A DNA stretch of 6,325 bases from Halomonas sp. (GTDB taxonomy: Bacteria; Pseudomonadota; Gammaproteobacteria; Pseudomonadales; Halomonadaceae), in assembly GCA_003560175.1 (NCBI GenBank), contig PWIZ01000181.1, forward strand, positions 1-6,325. Direction: 5' to 3'. This document shows, in pieces, positions 1-5,962 of the stretch. Numbering within the stretch: position 1 is the first letter of the stretch; every line of letters begins with the position of its first letter. The notes beneath the pieces were generated by a model, which saw only the letters and a program-made list of their open reading frames with translations, ran no database searches and was not told where the DNA came from. Made by a program: the position numbers and the translations under genes.

Positions 1-173
1 GCCCAGAGGGTCATGAGGTTGTTCAGGGTATCGGAGCCGATGCTGGTCATGTTGCCGGAAATGCCGCTCACGGACTCATAGTCGGGCAGGTTGGGGTCGA
101 CGCGTTCCGCCATGGCGGCGGTACTGACGAAAGAGGCACCGATAACGGCGGCAGCGATGAGCTTGAGTTTCAT
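1..173 (-). CDS. pstS: PstS phosphate-binding protein, N-terminal fragment (runs off the window)
   Basis: This is the first 57 codons of a periplasmic phosphate-binding protein, the substrate-capturing part of the high-affinity PstSCAB ABC importer. The start is ATG at 171-173, with GGAG (180-183) six bases upstream. The N-terminus is a clear Sec signal peptide: MKLKL, a hydrophobic core, then AMA at residues 20-22 as the likely cleavage site. The mature start, VDPNLPDY followed by SGISGNMTSIGSDTLNNLM, matches the Pseudomonas/Halomonas style of PstS. In this family the GSDT stretch contributes to the phosphate-binding loop. The rest of the gene lies left of the window, so its integrity cannot be judged. 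A Pho box and a -10 element lie directly upstream, which supports the assignment independently. A related phosphate-binding paralogue is the main alternative. Confidence 0.85.
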   Translation of the reverse strand, partial: MKLKLIAAAVIGASFVSTAAMAERVDPNLPDYESVSGISGNMTSIGSDTLNNLMTLW

Positions 174-249
174 CTTGGTCTCCAGGTGTCGTGCGCCGCA
201 TGTCGCAGCGTTGAGGACTCGATCCGCTATCCGTGGATCGATGGAGGCG

Positions 250-283
250 ACTATAGGGAGACCCCATGACACTTCGGTGACAT
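250..283 (-). promoter_or_regulatory. Pho box plus -10 element driving pstS
   Basis: On the minus strand, 283-266 reads ATGTCACCGAAGTGTCAT. This is two 7-base units, ATGTCAC and GTGTCAT, separated by four bases, so the TGTCA cores repeat every 11 bp as in the PhoB consensus CTGTCAT-N4-CTGTCAT. Ten bases further on is TATAGT (255-250), a 5/6 match to the sigma70 -10 hexamer. There is no good -35, which is normal because PhoB replaces that contact. The transcription start would fall near 243, leaving a leader of about 70 bases before pstS. A further TGTCA lies upstream at 314-310 but is off the 11-bp phase. PhoB activation under phosphate limitation is inferred from the sequence alone. Confidence 0.75.
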
Positions 284-333
284 GGCGCGCGGAGTTGATG
301 AATATTGTGTGACAACACTTTCCAGGCGCAACG

Positions 334-1068
334 TCAGAGCAGCAGCCCCAGCGCAGCAAGGGTACAGAGCGCCAGCGACGCCCCCTGCAGCAGGCGACGG
401 TCGAGGCGATGGGCGACGCGGCTGGCCAGCCAGCCGCCGGCCACCACCCCCGGGGCGAAGGTCAGCGCCATGCCGAAATGCCAGGAGCGGACCAACCCCG
501 CAAGGGCCAGGGTGGCCAGCGTCATGAGCGCCGTGACCACGAAGAAGGCCGAGAGGGTCCCGCGCAGGCGGTCAGGCGAAAAGCCGTGCAGCAGCAGCAC
601 CAGGGGCGGACCGCTGAGGGCGGCGATGGTCCCGAATATCCCGGAGAAGACCCCGGCACCGAACAGGGTGGCGCGGTTGACCGGCAGGCGGAAGCGAAAC
701 AGGGTCACCGCCACGGCAAACAGCACGCTGCCGGCGATCAGCTTTTCCAGCACCGCCATGGGGGTGGCGAGCAACAGCCAGAGCCCCAGAGCGTTGCCGG
801 GGACCCGCCCTACCAGAGCCATGCCGATCTCGGCCAGGCGCACCTCGCGCCAGTAATAGCGCAGGGTAGTCAGTGCCACCGTGAAGCCGAACAGCACCAG
901 GATCACCGGCACCAGCCTCGGCTCCAGCATCAGCAGCAGTGGCGCACCCACCACCGCCAGCCCGAAGCCGGTGGCGCGCTGCACGAAGGCGCCGAGCGCC
1001 AGTACCGCCGCGCAGCCAAGCCAGATTCCGGGGCTCATGTCGGTCCACGCCATCAGTACCTCAGGCAT
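334..1068 (-). CDS. TauE/SafE (DUF81) family membrane permease
   Basis: This is a 244-residue, very hydrophobic inner-membrane protein. It shows the internal duplication of the TauE/SafE family: a first repeat near residues 27-49 (AFVQRATGFGLAVVGAPLLL) and a second near 138-160 (FSGIFGTIAALSGPPLVLL), each followed by further membrane helices. Characterised members export sulfite or organosulfur compounds, but many have unknown substrates, and nothing here identifies the cargo. The length is usual for the family. The ATG at 1068 overlaps the 3' end of the upstream exporter gene by 8 bases, suggesting translational coupling. A second ATG at 1053 has a better ribosome binding site (GAGG at 1062-1059, five bases upstream) and would give 239 residues, so the exact start is open. 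No T-rich terminator follows the stop at 334; the next element downstream is the pstS promoter. Confidence 0.85.
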   Translation of the reverse strand: MPEVLMAWTDMSPGIWLGCAAVLALGAFVQRATGFGLAVVGAPLLLMLEPRLVPVILVLFGFTVALTTLRYYWREVRLAEIGMALVGRVPGNALGLWLLLATPMAVLEKLIAGSVLFAVAVTLFRFRLPVNRATLFGAGVFSGIFGTIAALSGPPLVLLLHGFSPDRLRGTLSAFFVVTALMTLATLALAGLVRSWHFGMALTFAPGVVAGGWLASRVAHRLDRRLLQGASLALCTLAALGLLL

Positions 1069-2245
1069 CGCCGGCGCGGCCCGCCAGTAGCCGCAGCCCC
1101 AGGTTGCCGATCAGCGCGGCGCCCAGCATGGTGGCCACCATGGGCCAGGCGCTGTCCACCTCGAAGGCGCCAACCAGCACCCCGGCCAGCGCCCCGCAGG
1201 AGAACTGGATGCTGCCCTGCAGTGCCGCCGCGGTGGCGCTCATATGGTGGAAGTGGTCGAGCAAAGCGGAGATGGCGTTGGGCGCCACCAGGCCGATGGT
1301 GCCGGCGAACACCATGATCAGCGGCACCATGGTCCACAGCGACTCCAGGCCGCTGGCGACCATCAGCACCAGGCCCAGCGCCGCACCCAGCTGGATGGCC
1401 AGGCCCAGGCGCAGGTTCTGTTGGGGGCTGCGCCACCTCAGCAGGCGGATATTGAGGCGGTTGGAGGCCGCCATGGCGATCACGTTGATCCCGAACACCA
1501 GCGGGTAGAGCTCAGGACCCAGTCCGAAGTGCTCCAGATAGAGAAAGGGCGAGGCGGTGATGAAGGCGAACAGCCCCGCAAAGGACATGGAGGCGGCGCA
1601 TACATAGCCCATGGCCTGGCGGTGGCGCAGCACGCTGGCGTAGTTGGCCAGCACCTGGCGCGGCGAGGCGACGGGCGACCCCGGGGCCCGGGTCTCCGGC
1701 AGGCGGGTGCCGAGTAGCCACATCAGAAAGGCGGCATACACCGCCAAAAAGATGAAGATCAGCCACCACTCCCCCAGATAGAGCAGGCCACTGCCCACCA
1801 CCGGGGCCACCAGCGGGGCCATCAGCATGATGATCGCCATGGTCGACATCACCTTGGCCGCCTCGCGACCGCTGAAGCAGTCGCGCACGATAGCCGCCGA
1901 GTTGACCACCGTGGCCCCCCCACCCAGGGCCTGAACGAAGCGCCAGGCCAGAAGCTCGGACAGTGAGCTCACCGTAGTGATGGCGAGGCTCGCCAGCAGG
2001 AAGACCACCAGGCCGCCCAGCAGCACCGGCTTGCGGCCGATACGGTCGGAGAGCGGGCCGAACAGCAGCTGGCCCAGGGCAAAACCGGCCAGGAAGGCAG
2101 AGAGCGAGAGCTCGGTATGGTGGATGCTGGCGCCCACGGCCTCGGCCAGAGCCGCCATGGCGGGCAGGTAGGCATCGATGGCAAAAGGCGCCAGGGCGGT
2201 GTTAGCGGCCACCAGCAGCGCTACGCGTTTCGCACTGAGCGTCAA
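1061..2245 (-). CDS. Bcr/CflA-type MFS drug-resistance exporter
   Basis: This is a probable 12-helix proton-driven efflux protein of the DHA1 branch of the major facilitator superfamily, related to Bcr (bicyclomycin) and CflA (chloramphenicol) exporters. Visible landmarks, counted from the chosen start, are IDAYLPAM in helix 1 (about 23-30), loop 2-3 motif A GPLSDRIGRK (63-72), an arginine in helix 4 (about 102, AWRFVQALGGG), and antiporter motif C APLVAPVVG (143-151). The start chosen is TTG at 2245, because AAGGAG (2256-2251) sits five bases upstream. An in-frame TTG at 2269 would add eight residues but has no ribosome binding site. The length of 394 residues is typical. It is followed by the overlapping TauE-like permease gene, so the two are probably co-transcribed. 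The actual substrate cannot be read from the sequence. Confidence 0.85.
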   Translation of the reverse strand: MTLSAKRVALLVAANTALAPFAIDAYLPAMAALAEAVGASIHHTELSLSAFLAGFALGQLLFGPLSDRIGRKPVLLGGLVVFLLASLAITTVSSLSELLAWRFVQALGGGATVVNSAAIVRDCFSGREAAKVMSTMAIIMLMAPLVAPVVGSGLLYLGEWWLIFIFLAVYAAFLMWLLGTRLPETRAPGSPVASPRQVLANYASVLRHRQAMGYVCAASMSFAGLFAFITASPFLYLEHFGLGPELYPLVFGINVIAMAASNRLNIRLLRWRSPQQNLRLGLAIQLGAALGLVLMVASGLESLWTMVPLIMVFAGTIGLVAPNAISALLDHFHHMSATAAALQGSIQFSCGALAGVLVGAFEVDSAWPMVATMLGAALIGNLGLRLLAGRAGDA

Positions 2246-2287
2246 GGCAGCTCCTTCGGAACAGAACAAGACTTTAATAGGCCGCTA

Positions 2288-2316
2288 ATGATAGCCCATC
2301 GGCGCCAGCCTGTCCG
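2288..2316 (-). promoter_or_regulatory. candidate sigma70 promoter for the MFS exporter gene
   Basis: On the minus strand, CGGACA (2316-2311) is a 4/6 match to the -35 hexamer. It is separated by exactly 17 bases from TATCAT (2293-2288), a 5/6 match to the -10. Transcription would begin near 2281, about 35 bases before the TTG start. A second AT-rich hexamer, TATTAA at 2279-2274, lies closer but has no acceptable -35. No operator-like palindrome was recognised. Confidence 0.45.
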
Positions 2317-2321
2317 GCGTC

Positions 2322-2350
2322 TGTTCCCTGCCACGCGGGCTTGCTAGAGT
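2322..2350 (+). promoter_or_regulatory. candidate extended -10 promoter for tal
   Basis: TGCTAGAGT at 2342-2350 fits an extended -10 (TGN followed by TAGAGT). The -35 region 17 bases upstream (TGTTCC, 2322-2327) is a poor match, as is common with extended -10 promoters. The transcript would begin near 2357 and carry a leader of only about 26 bases, including the CAGGAA ribosome binding site. Assigned on position and hexamer shape only. Confidence 0.35.
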
Positions 2351-2382
2351 ATCCACATCATTTCCATCAGGAACCGTGCCCC

Positions 2383-3321
2383 ATGGCCGACGATCTACTT
2401 TCACAACTCCGGCAGATGACCACCGTGGTCGCCGACACCGGCGACATCGACGCTATCCGTCGGTTCGAACCCACCGACGCCACCACCAACCCCTCGCTGA
2501 TCCTGCAGGCTGCCCAGTTGGAAGGGCGCCGCGAGCGGCTAGCCGATATCGCCCGCCAGGCCGCCGATATCGACGACGCCCTGGATGCCGTGGCCGTGGA
2601 GATCGGCAGCGAGATCAGCTCCCTGGTGCCGGGCTACGTCTCCACCGAGGTGAGCGCTCGACTCTCCTTCGACACCGATGCCACCCTGGCCCGGGCTCGC
2701 TCGCTGATCGAGCGCTATGGCCGCCACGGGGTCGGGCCGGAACGCATCCTGATCAAGGTCGCCGCCACCTGGGAAGGCATCCGCGCTGCTCAGCAGCTCG
2801 AGCGTGAAGGCATCCAGACCAACCTGACGCTGCTGTTCGGCTTTGCCCAGGCCCAGGCCTGCGCCGACGCGGGGGTGACTCTGGTCTCACCCTTCGTGGG
2901 ACGCATCCTCGACTGGCACAAGGCCCAGTCACCGGATGCCGACTTCAGCGGCGACAACGACCCCGGCGTCAGGTCGGTGAAGCGCATCTACGAGCATTAC
3001 AAGGGACATGGTTACGACACCATCGTGATGGGGGCGAGCTTCCGAAACGCCGGCGAGATCCTGGCTCTGGCCGGCTGCGACCGGCTGACCATCTCCCCCG
3101 CCCTGCTCGGTGAGCTGGCCGACACCCGCGGTCCCCTGACGCGCCGGCTCTCTGCGCAGGATGCCGAGACTCGGGCCCCGGAGTCGCTGCACGAATCCGA
3201 TTACCGCTGGCACATGAATGAGGACGCCATGGCCACGGACAAGCTGGCCGAAGGTATTCGTAAGTTCATGGAGGATCAGCGCAAGCTGGAGGTGCTGCTG
3301 GGCGAGCTGCGCCGAGGGTAA
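2383..3321 (+). CDS. tal: transaldolase (TalB type)
   Basis: This cytosolic enzyme of the non-oxidative pentose phosphate pathway moves a dihydroxyacetone unit from sedoheptulose 7-phosphate to glyceraldehyde 3-phosphate, giving erythrose 4-phosphate and fructose 6-phosphate. The start chosen is ATG at 2383, with CAGGAA at 2368-2373. The open frame extends back to a TTG at 2341, but that extension looks unlike any transaldolase N-terminus. The product is 312 residues, close to E. coli TalB (317). The family motifs are VVADTGDI (D18), [11 protein letters not shown] (31-41), STEV (E89), [12 protein letters not shown] with the Schiff-base lysine K125, and [10 protein letters not shown] (169-178). 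By alignment from memory, D18, E89 and K125 match the TalB catalytic trio. The C-terminal [10 protein letters not shown] is also typical. It stands alone on its strand, divergent from the MFS gene and convergent with the STAS gene. I see no damage. Confidence 0.96.
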   Translation: MADDLLSQLRQMTTVVADTGDIDAIRRFEPTDATTNPSLILQAAQLEGRRERLADIARQAADIDDALDAVAVEIGSEISSLVPGYVSTEVSARLSFDTDATLARARSLIERYGRHGVGPERILIKVAATWEGIRAAQQLEREGIQTNLTLLFGFAQAQACADAGVTLVSPFVGRILDWHKAQSPDADFSGDNDPGVRSVKRIYEHYKGHGYDTIVMGASFRNAGEILALAGCDRLTISPALLGELADTRGPLTRRLSAQDAETRAPESLHESDYRWHMNEDAMATDKLAEGIRKFMEDQRKLEVLLGELRRG

Positions 3322-3360
3322 CGTCGCAGAGGGAGAGGAAGATGCCCCGGAGGGTTGCGT

Positions 3361-3419
3361 CGGTTAGCGCCGCTCGCCGGGGGAGACCTTCGGCCGCCAT
3401 GCGTTGACGCGTCTAACCG
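3361..3419. repeat. long-loop inverted repeat downstream of tal
   Basis: CGGTTAG (3361-3367) pairs with CTAACCG (3413-3419). Three more pairs, CGC (3368-3370) with GCG (3409-3411), follow across a single bulged T at 3412. The loop is 38 bases and GC-rich. There is no T tract after either arm, so it is not a classic intrinsic terminator. It lies 39 bases after the tal stop and could be a 3' end-protecting or termination structure, or chance. Confidence 0.35.
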
Positions 3420-3429
3420 CGGGCAGGGC

Positions 3430-3473
3430 CCGGCTCCCACCAGGAGGCTCGGATCAGTGGTGGTGGGAGCTGG
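3430..3473. terminator. hairpin between convergent tal and rssC, possible bidirectional terminator
   Basis: GCTCCCACCA (3433-3442) is the exact reverse complement of TGGTGGGAGC (3461-3470). With a G-U pair and two more outer pairs the stem reaches 13 bp (3430-3442 with 3461-3473) around an 18-base loop. It sits where two convergent transcripts meet and overlaps the 3' end of the STAS gene, whose stop codon (3456-3454) lies in the loop. The stem is strong and GC-rich, but no T tract follows in either direction. Termination would therefore have to be Rho-assisted, or the hairpin may only stabilise transcript ends. Confidence 0.45.
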
Positions 3474-3963
3474 CTTCCTGGGCCTCGAGCATCTCCACCA
3501 GGGGCTGGAACTCCTCCCGGTTATGCTCGTTCATACGCATCAGGATGCGATGGGCCTCGAGAATGCGCCGGCGGGTCTCCTCCACCTCGCTCGGTATCGC
3601 CGGAAGGTCGCACAGCTCGCACACCTCGGTGATGGGCGCCTCCACCTGGGTGAAGTAGCGGGCGAACCCCATCACGTCCAGCATGCGCTGGATGTCCGGG
3701 TTGTCGGCAATGATGGTGGGGCGCTCGGCCAAACGGCCTTCCACGGCCATGGCCACCTTGGCCAGGAAGCCCAGCGCCGTGGAGTCCACGTTGGTGGCGT
3801 CGCGCAGATCGATGATCAACGTCGTGAGCCCTGGCGTTTCGGCCAACTGCTTGGCCTGACGATCCAGGGTCGCGCAGAGCGTCAGGCGTACGTCGCCACA
3901 AAGCTTCAGGACGAAGACACCGGCATCGAATGCCGCCTTGATGCGTCCTTCAGGAATCAACAT
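3454..3963 (-). CDS. rssC: STAS-domain anti-sigma factor antagonist (RssC-like)
   Basis: This is a small cytosolic partner-switching protein. In its family, a dephosphorylated STAS protein binds an anti-sigma factor or other target, and phosphorylation of a serine at the start of one helix breaks the interaction. The motif IIDLRDATNVDSTALGFL (about residues 50-67) places that phosphoserine at S61, after D60. The start is ATG at 3963 with GGA seven bases upstream. An in-frame TTG at 3969 is less convincing. The gene overlaps the upstream phosphatase gene by 14 bases, so the two are probably coupled and matched as enzyme and substrate. At 169 residues it is longer than a bare STAS domain (about 100-110). 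The extra C-terminal part (about 118-169) looks helical and charged and ends in SSHHH. A CELC pair (C115, C118) precedes it. The symbol follows resemblance to the Pseudomonas RssB/RssC pair; an HsbA-type antagonist is an alternative. Confidence 0.75.
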   Translation of the reverse strand: MLIPEGRIKAAFDAGVFVLKLCGDVRLTLCATLDRQAKQLAETPGLTTLIIDLRDATNVDSTALGFLAKVAMAVEGRLAERPTIIADNPDIQRMLDVMGFARYFTQVEAPITEVCELCDLPAIPSEVEETRRRILEAHRILMRMNEHNREEFQPLVEMLEAQEASSHHH

Positions 3964-5137
3964 TGGCAAATCCGCTCAACATCATGATGGTCAGGTCATC
4001 GGGCAGTGCCTCGATACCCGTGTCCAGGCTGGCATCGTCACCGCTGGCCAAATGGCCAAGCGCCAGACTGGCCCGCAGGTCCTGCAGCGTCTCGCTGGCC
4101 AGCACCCGCTGCTCGAGCTCCCTGAGCCGCGTGTCGAGCGTTTCGCCCGGCAGGCATTCCAATACTCCATCCGAACACAGCCACAGGCGGAAGTTCTCGG
4201 GCAGCGAACACCCCAGGGTGGGGTACTGGGCACCGGGGAACAGCCCCACCGGCATGCCGACGCCGGGCAGGGGGTGAACCTCACCCTCCGACACCAGCAG
4301 GGGCATGGGCAACTGCGCGCCCAGCGAATAGTGCAGATAGCGACGCTCAAGGTCAATGACTCCGACGAACAGGGTGGCATGCTTGCCGATGCCAGTGTCC
4401 AGCAGTTCGCGGTTGAGGTCCGACAGCCAGCGCGGCGGCAGGGCCTCCGGCGCGCTCCCGTCCCACTCCCCCTGCCAGCGGTTGGCCAGGTACTTGAGCA
4501 GCACGGTGACGAAGGCCGATGATGCGCCGTGGCCCGAGACATCGGCGAAATAGAACAGCAGGTGGCGCTCGTCCAGGCGCTGGAAGTCGAGGAAGTCACC
4601 GGAAAGATAGAGCCAGGGAGCGAACCAGTAGTCGCAGGTCACCCCGGCCGCGGTCTGCGGCCGGGGCGGCAGCAGTTTGCGCTGGATCTGGCCGCCGGCC
4701 TGCTGGTCGAGGCGCAGCATCGCCAGGTGAGTCTCCAGGGTCTCGTTGAGCTCCTCGAGCCGCGCCTGATCCTCGCGCCGCGCCTCCTCCAGCCGCCGCA
4801 GCTCGATCACCTTGCGAATCATGCGCCGCAGCAGCTGCCCGTGGCGCAGCGGCTCGACGATGTAGTCCACCAGCCCGGCATCGACCGCGGAGAGCAACCC
4901 GGACGACTGGCGGCTGTCGCTGACCACCAGAGTCGGCAAACGCTCGCAGAGGGGCGCCCACTGCTCATCGGAGAGCGCTCGGACGTGGGCCACGACCAGC
5001 GATACCTCTGGCGGCAGCCCGTCAGGGCTTTCGGCGGCGATCACCGCCAGGCCGTCACGGGCGATGGTCTCGGCCAGGGCATCTCGCGCCGGGCCCGGGG
5101 CATCGATCACACCGATCAGCTGCTTGGGACGATCCAT
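3950..5137 (-). CDS. rssB: receiver-PP2C serine phosphatase with degenerate receiver (RssB-like)
   Basis: This 395-residue cytosolic regulator is laid out as a CheY-like receiver (about 5-112), a charged coiled-coil linker (about 112-145, rich in R/E/L), and a SpoIIE/RsbU-type PP2C phosphatase (about 148-395). The phosphatase opens with QIQRKLLPP and keeps the metal-binding motifs: SGDFLDF (D181), ADVSGHGASSAF (D199), CSDGVLE (D323) and PDDLTIMML (D380, D381). It is probably active, with the overlapping STAS product as substrate. The receiver is not canonical: the phosphoacceptor position reads LVVAHVRA (H51 in place of D), and the usual DYLVKP reads DYIVEP (E95 in place of K). D12 and S73 remain. 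Size and neighbours resemble Pseudomonas RssB. E. coli RssB has the opposite pattern, a working receiver and a dead phosphatase. There is no HATPase kinase domain, unlike HsbR or CrsR. The ATG at 5137 has only GAGG about 11 bases upstream and starts 11 bases after mlaA ends. Confidence 0.8.
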   Translation of the reverse strand: MDRPKQLIGVIDAPGPARDALAETIARDGLAVIAAESPDGLPPEVSLVVAHVRALSDEQWAPLCERLPTLVVSDSRQSSGLLSAVDAGLVDYIVEPLRHGQLLRRMIRKVIELRRLEEARREDQARLEELNETLETHLAMLRLDQQAGGQIQRKLLPPRPQTAAGVTCDYWFAPWLYLSGDFLDFQRLDERHLLFYFADVSGHGASSAFVTVLLKYLANRWQGEWDGSAPEALPPRWLSDLNRELLDTGIGKHATLFVGVIDLERRYLHYSLGAQLPMPLLVSEGEVHPLPGVGMPVGLFPGAQYPTLGCSLPENFRLWLCSDGVLECLPGETLDTRLRELEQRVLASETLQDLRASLALGHLASGDDASLDTGIEALPDDLTIMMLSGFANVDS

Positions 5138-5148
5138 GGAAAGGGGCC

Positions 5149-5919
5149 TCAGTCGGAGAAGGCGTCGTCGAAATCGGCGTCGTCAAAGTCGAAATCATCA
5201 GCGGCGAAGGGATCATCGCCCATCTCACCGTCGCTGATCTCGAAGCGGCGACGCTGCAGCCAGGCGTCACGAATGAAGCTGTAGCGGTCGCCACTGATCA
5301 GCTCCTCCTGGTCGAGCAGCCCGGCGCGCATATCCACGATCCGCAGGGCCGTCAGCGCGATCTCCAGCTCGACGTCACCGAAGTAGTAGAGAGGATAGGT
5401 CTCCGCATCGACCGGAAGACCGCTGGTGTCGCGCAGGGTGCTCGGCCCCAGGAAAGGCAGTACCAGATAGCGCGACTCCTCCCACCCCCAGACCGCCAGG
5501 GTCTGGCCGAAGTCTTCATCGCGGCCGGTGATCTCCATGTGGGTCGCGAAGTCCCAGAGGCCGCCGATGCCTACCGTGGTGTTGATCACGAAGCGCGACA
5601 GCGCGATGCCGGCGTTGCCTGGCTTGCCCTGCAGCAGGCTGTTGAGCGCCGTGCGCGGCTCGCCCAGGTTGGAAAAGAAGTTGCCCACGCCGGTCTGCAC
5701 CGGCTCCGGCGTCACCGCCCGATAACCCCGCGCAGTCGGCTTCAGCACCGCGCGATCCACCGCATCATTAAAGACGAAGACACGCCGGTTGAAACCCTCC
5801 CAAGGGTCGTCCGGGTGGCGCTCTTCCATCGCTGCCGTGCTGGCGCAACCGGCCAGCAGTGACACTGCAAGCAGACCCGCCACCGCCTTGCCACACTTTC
5901 CCTTCCTGCTGGCTATCAT
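5149..5919 (-). CDS. mlaA: MlaA (VacJ) outer-membrane lipoprotein with acidic tail
   Basis: MlaA is the outer-membrane component of the Mla pathway. It removes misplaced phospholipids from the outer leaflet and passes them to the periplasmic carrier MlaC for return to the inner membrane, preserving lipid asymmetry. The start chosen is ATG at 5919, with GCAGGGA about eight bases upstream. The frame remains open to 5970, but that extension would put 17 charged residues ahead of the signal peptide. The 256-residue product has a lipoprotein signal ending LLAGC (lipidated C25), then the family core: DPWEGFNRRVFVFND, LGEPRTALNSLLQGK, FVINTTVGIGGLWD, GRDEDFGQTLAVWG and LPFLGPSTLRDTSG. The last 25 or so residues are an unusual Asp/Phe-rich tail (DDFDFDDADFDDAF). 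It lies 43 bases after the KAS III stop and 11 bases before the phosphatase gene, and no mlaBCDEF genes are present here. Confidence 0.93.
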   Translation of the reverse strand: MIASRKGKCGKAVAGLLAVSLLAGCASTAAMEERHPDDPWEGFNRRVFVFNDAVDRAVLKPTARGYRAVTPEPVQTGVGNFFSNLGEPRTALNSLLQGKPGNAGIALSRFVINTTVGIGGLWDFATHMEITGRDEDFGQTLAVWGWEESRYLVLPFLGPSTLRDTSGLPVDAETYPLYYFGDVELEIALTALRIVDMRAGLLDQEELISGDRYSFIRDAWLQRRRFEISDGEMGDDPFAADDFDFDDADFDDAFSD

Positions 5920-5962
5920 CGCTCTATCCCTGCGGCTTTTTGTGCGAGTTATTTTCTGGATG

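Noticed and set aside
305..320. Possible CRP or FNR-like palindrome (TTGTGTGACAACACTT)
   Set aside because: A TGTGA half-site is present, but the matching TCACA half is missing at the required spacing. The small symmetry is only four bases per arm.
409..1317. Long plus-strand open frame (302 codons) opposite the permease and exporter genes
   Set aside because: It is the antisense shadow of two clear membrane-protein genes. Its product is rich in Gln, Gly, His and Arg with no recognisable domain, which is typical of antisense frames in GC-rich DNA.
2341..2382. TTG-initiated N-terminal extension of transaldolase (14 residues)
   Set aside because: The residues do not resemble transaldolase N-termini, the region holds the candidate -10 and leader, and ATG 2383 has a ribosome binding site and gives the family length.
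3355..3987. Plus-strand frame of 210 codons opposite the STAS gene
   Set aside because: It is the antisense of a clear STAS domain, and its start lies in the structured intergenic gap.
4529..5284. Plus-strand open frame of 251 codons opposite the phosphatase gene
   Set aside because: It is antisense to a gene with intact PP2C motifs and spans the boundary with mlaA. The translation has no family features.
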